A stretch of 7,341 nucleotides of DNA from Croceibacterium_A sp039920345 (GTDB taxonomy: Bacteria > Pseudomonadota > Alphaproteobacteria > Sphingomonadales > Sphingomonadaceae), in assembly GCA_039920345.1 (NCBI GenBank), contig JBDSDZ010000154.1, forward strand, positions 1 to 7,341. Direction: 5' to 3'. Below the pieces are notes generated by a model that worked only from the letters and a program-made list of their open reading frames with translations, was not told the origin of the DNA and did not search any database. Positions within the stretch are counted from its first letter, which is position 1. Each line of letters begins with the position of its first letter. Shown piece after piece: positions 5,526 to 7,341 of this stretch. The position numbers and the translations under genes were made by a program.

Positions 5526-6644
5526 TTGGCCCGAGCCGCTCGTTCCAGTTCTCCCGCGTCCAAGAAGGCGCCGGCTAAGAAACCCGCCGCAAAGGCTGCC
5601 ACAAGCCCTTCGCAAGACAGCGAGAATTTCGAACTGCGCGGCCTGCAGGACACATTCGAGAAGAGTCGCCGGTTCAAGGCGAGCACCGAACAACTGATGC
5701 ATTTCTACGAGCAGATGCTGCTCATCCGCCGGTTCGAGGAAAAGGCCGGCCAGCTTTACGGCCTCGGCCTGATCGGCGGCTTCTGCCATCTCTACATTGG
5801 CCAGGAAGCGGTCGCGATCGGGCTGCAGAGCGCGCTCGACAATGAAAAAGACAGCGTCATCACCGGCTACCGCGACCATGGCCACATGCTCGCTTACGGG
5901 ATCGATCCCAAGCTCATCATGGCCGAGCTGACGGGGCGCCAGGCGGGCATCTCGAAGGGCAAGGGCGGGTCGATGCACATGTTCTCGACCGAACATAAGT
6001 TTTACGGCGGGCACGGCATCGTTGGCGCGCAAGTCTCGCTCGGCGGCGGCCTCGCGCTGGCCCACCAGTACCGCGGTGATGGCGGGCTGTGCCTCGCGTA
6101 TTACGGCGACGGTGCGTCCAACCAGGGCCAGGTGTACGAAACCTACAACATGGCCAGCTTGTGGAAGCTGCCGATCGTGTTCGTAATCGAAAACAACCAA
6201 TACGCGATGGGCACCTCGGTCAAGCGCAGCAGTGCGGAGACCGAATTCTACCGCCGCGGCACCGCGTTCCGTATACCGGGCATGAAGATCAACGGCATGG
6301 ACGTGCTCGAGGTGCGGCAGGCCGCCGAACTGGCCTTCGCCCATGTGCGCGGCGGCAATGGCCCGGTCCTGATGGAGCTCGAGACCTATCGCTATCGCGG
6401 TCACTCGATGTCCGATCCGGCCAAGTATCGCACCCGCGAAGAAGTGCAGGACATGCGCGAACACCATGACCCGATCGAGGGCGCCAAGGCGGAATTGATC
6501 AAAGGCGGCATGACCGAGGAAAAGTTGAAGGATATCGACAAGCGCATCCGCGCTACCGTGGCCGAAGCGGCCGACTTTGCCGAAAGCTCGCCTGAGCCGG
6601 CGCCGGCCGAACTCTACACCAACGTCCTGGTGGAAAATTACTGA
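5526..6644 (+). CDS. pdhA: Pyruvate dehydrogenase E1 component, alpha subunit
   Basis: Alpha subunit of the alpha2-beta2 E1 enzyme of the pyruvate dehydrogenase complex: thiamine-diphosphate-dependent decarboxylation of pyruvate and reductive acetylation of lipoyl groups, in the cytoplasm. From TTG 5526 the protein has 372 residues. Residues 1-30 are a basic Ala/Lys/Pro/Ser-rich tail that looks disordered. The catalytic domain has the thiamine diphosphate motif GDG (194-196) to ENN (222-224), the ISKGKGGSMHMF segment (142-153) and GGHGIVGAQVSLGGGLA (161-177). The loop YRYRGHSMSDPAKYRTREE (288-306) matches the mammalian phosphorylation loop; Ser294 aligns with mammalian site 1, while the site 2 serine is absent. 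The frame is open back to 5280, but that part lies in the division gene and is not family-like. The stop shares one base with the pdhB start (TGATG), so the two are translationally coupled. Confidence 0.97.
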   Translation: MARAARSSSPASKKAPAKKPAAKAATSPSQDSENFELRGLQDTFEKSRRFKASTEQLMHFYEQMLLIRRFEEKAGQLYGLGLIGGFCHLYIGQEAVAIGLQSALDNEKDSVITGYRDHGHMLAYGIDPKLIMAELTGRQAGISKGKGGSMHMFSTEHKFYGGHGIVGAQVSLGGGLALAHQYRGDGGLCLAYYGDGASNQGQVYETYNMASLWKLPIVFVIENNQYAMGTSVKRSSAETEFYRRGTAFRIPGMKINGMDVLEVRQAAELAFAHVRGGNGPVLMELETYRYRGHSMSDPAKYRTREEVQDMREHHDPIEGAKAELIKGGMTEEKLKDIDKRIRATVAEAADFAESSPEPAPAELYTNVLVENY

Positions 6645-7341
6645 TGGCCATCGAACTGAAAATGCCCGCGCTCTCGCCGACCATGGAAGAGGGCACGTTG
6701 GCCAAGTGGCTGGTCAAGGAAGGCGATACCGTTGCTGCCGGTGATGTGCTGGCCGAAATCGAGACCGACAAGGCGACGATGGAGTTCGAATCCATCGACG
6801 AAGGCACCGTGAGCAAGATTTTCGTCGCTGAGGGTAGCGAAAACGTCAAAGTGGGCACGGTGATCGCCGTGCTCGCGGGCGAGGGCGAAGATGTCGCCGA
6901 GGCCGCCGCTGCGCCGGCTCCTGCACCAGCACCCGCCGTCGAACCGGGCGAGGGCAAGGCTGTGGGTCAGGCCCCAGACAAGTCAGAGATTTCCCGTCCG
7001 GAATCGAGCCCGCGGCCAGCCGATCCGGATATTCCCGCCGGGACCAACATGATCACGGTGACCCTGCGCGAAGCGCTGCGTGACGCGATGGCCGAGGAAA
7101 TGCGCCGCGACGACCGGGTGTTCGTGATCGGCGAAGAAGTGGCCGAGTACCAGGGTGCTTACAAAGTCACCCAGGGCCTGCTCGAAGAGTTCGGCCCCAA
7201 GCGGGTCATCGACACCCCGATTACCGAATACGGTTTTGCCGGCATCGGCACCGGTGCGGCGATGGGCGGCCTCAGGCCGGTGGTCGAATTCATGACCTTC
7301 AACTTCGCGATGCAGGCGATCGACCACATCGTGAACTCGGC
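6644..7341 (+). CDS. pdhB: Pyruvate dehydrogenase E1 beta subunit with N-terminal lipoyl domain (3' end outside window)
   Basis: Beta subunit of the E1 pyruvate dehydrogenase; the first 232 residues are present. Residues 1-80 form a complete biotinyl/lipoyl domain: start IELKMPALSPTMEEGTLAKW, lipoylation loop ETDKATMEF with Lys43 as the expected lipoylated residue, then the symmetric second half ending VIAVLAGEGE. An Ala/Pro-rich flexible linker (about 85-134) follows, then the transketolase-like beta domain from about 135 (TVTLREALRDAMAEEM), with IGEEVAEYQGAYKVTQGL (162-179) and DTPITEYGFAGIGTGAAMGG (190-209). Lipoyl domains normally sit on E2; an E1-beta carrying one is known in alphaproteobacteria such as Zymomonas mobilis. 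The start overlaps the pdhA stop by one base, with GGTGGA just upstream. The complete protein should be about 450-480 residues; the E2 gene is expected downstream. Confidence 0.96.
   Translation, partial: MAIELKMPALSPTMEEGTLAKWLVKEGDTVAAGDVLAEIETDKATMEFESIDEGTVSKIFVAEGSENVKVGTVIAVLAGEGEDVAEAAAAPAPAPAPAVEPGEGKAVGQAPDKSEISRPESSPRPADPDIPAGTNMITVTLREALRDAMAEEMRRDDRVFVIGEEVAEYQGAYKVTQGLLEEFGPKRVIDTPITEYGFAGIGTGAAMGGLRPVVEFMTFNFAMQAIDHIVNS

Noticed and set aside
5511..6467. A 318-codon open frame antisense to pdhA
   Set aside because: It lies opposite a confidently identified E1-alpha gene; its histidine-rich translation resembles the complement of pdhA codons and no known protein.

Overview
The window reads as a chromosomal segment of a GC-rich alphaproteobacterium, most likely from the Sphingomonadales. 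This rests on four things: an outer-membrane receptor with the IVVTGSRI plug entry common in that order; a DivIC/FtsB-like gene directly before pdhA; an E1-beta pyruvate dehydrogenase subunit carrying its own N-terminal lipoyl domain, as known from Zymomonas and rhizobia; and frequent GTG/TTG starts. No mobile element, CRISPR array, tRNA or rRNA was seen. I cannot name the genus from the sequence alone.

Layout. Positions 1-1292 (minus strand) hold the first 430 residues of a TonB-dependent receptor; its C-terminal barrel lies outside the window. Positions 1293-1907 are a 615-base divergent intergenic region with two perfect 8-bp inverted repeats and no convincing gene until a 12-codon leader ORF at its end. 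Positions 1908-3179 (plus) encode a 423-residue regulator with two MarR-type winged-helix modules in one chain. It converges on a small exported protein with a cysteine pair (3176-3760, minus); the two stop codons overlap inside a 10-bp palindrome. Upstream of that on the same strand is 4-hydroxyphenylpyruvate dioxygenase (3855-4946, minus) with all three iron ligands. A 128-base divergent gap leads to a DivIC/FtsB-like division protein (5075-5395, plus), then pdhA (5526-6644, plus, TTG start) and pdhB (from 6644, plus, cut by the window end). The last two overlap by one base.

How the genes work together. pdhA and pdhB form the E1 component of the pyruvate dehydrogenase complex, converting pyruvate to acetyl-CoA; the E2 and E3 genes probably lie downstream. 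HppD commits tyrosine-derived 4-hydroxyphenylpyruvate to homogentisate. The receptor and the tandem MarR regulator share a control region, so the regulator may act on the receptor, on itself, or on hppD; nothing in the sequence decides this.

Most of the window is ordinary housekeeping. The least ordinary parts are the single-chain tandem MarR regulator, the (GC)5 tract and short overlapping ORF at its start, the inverted repeats upstream of it, and a 15-bp tandem duplication inside a signal peptide.
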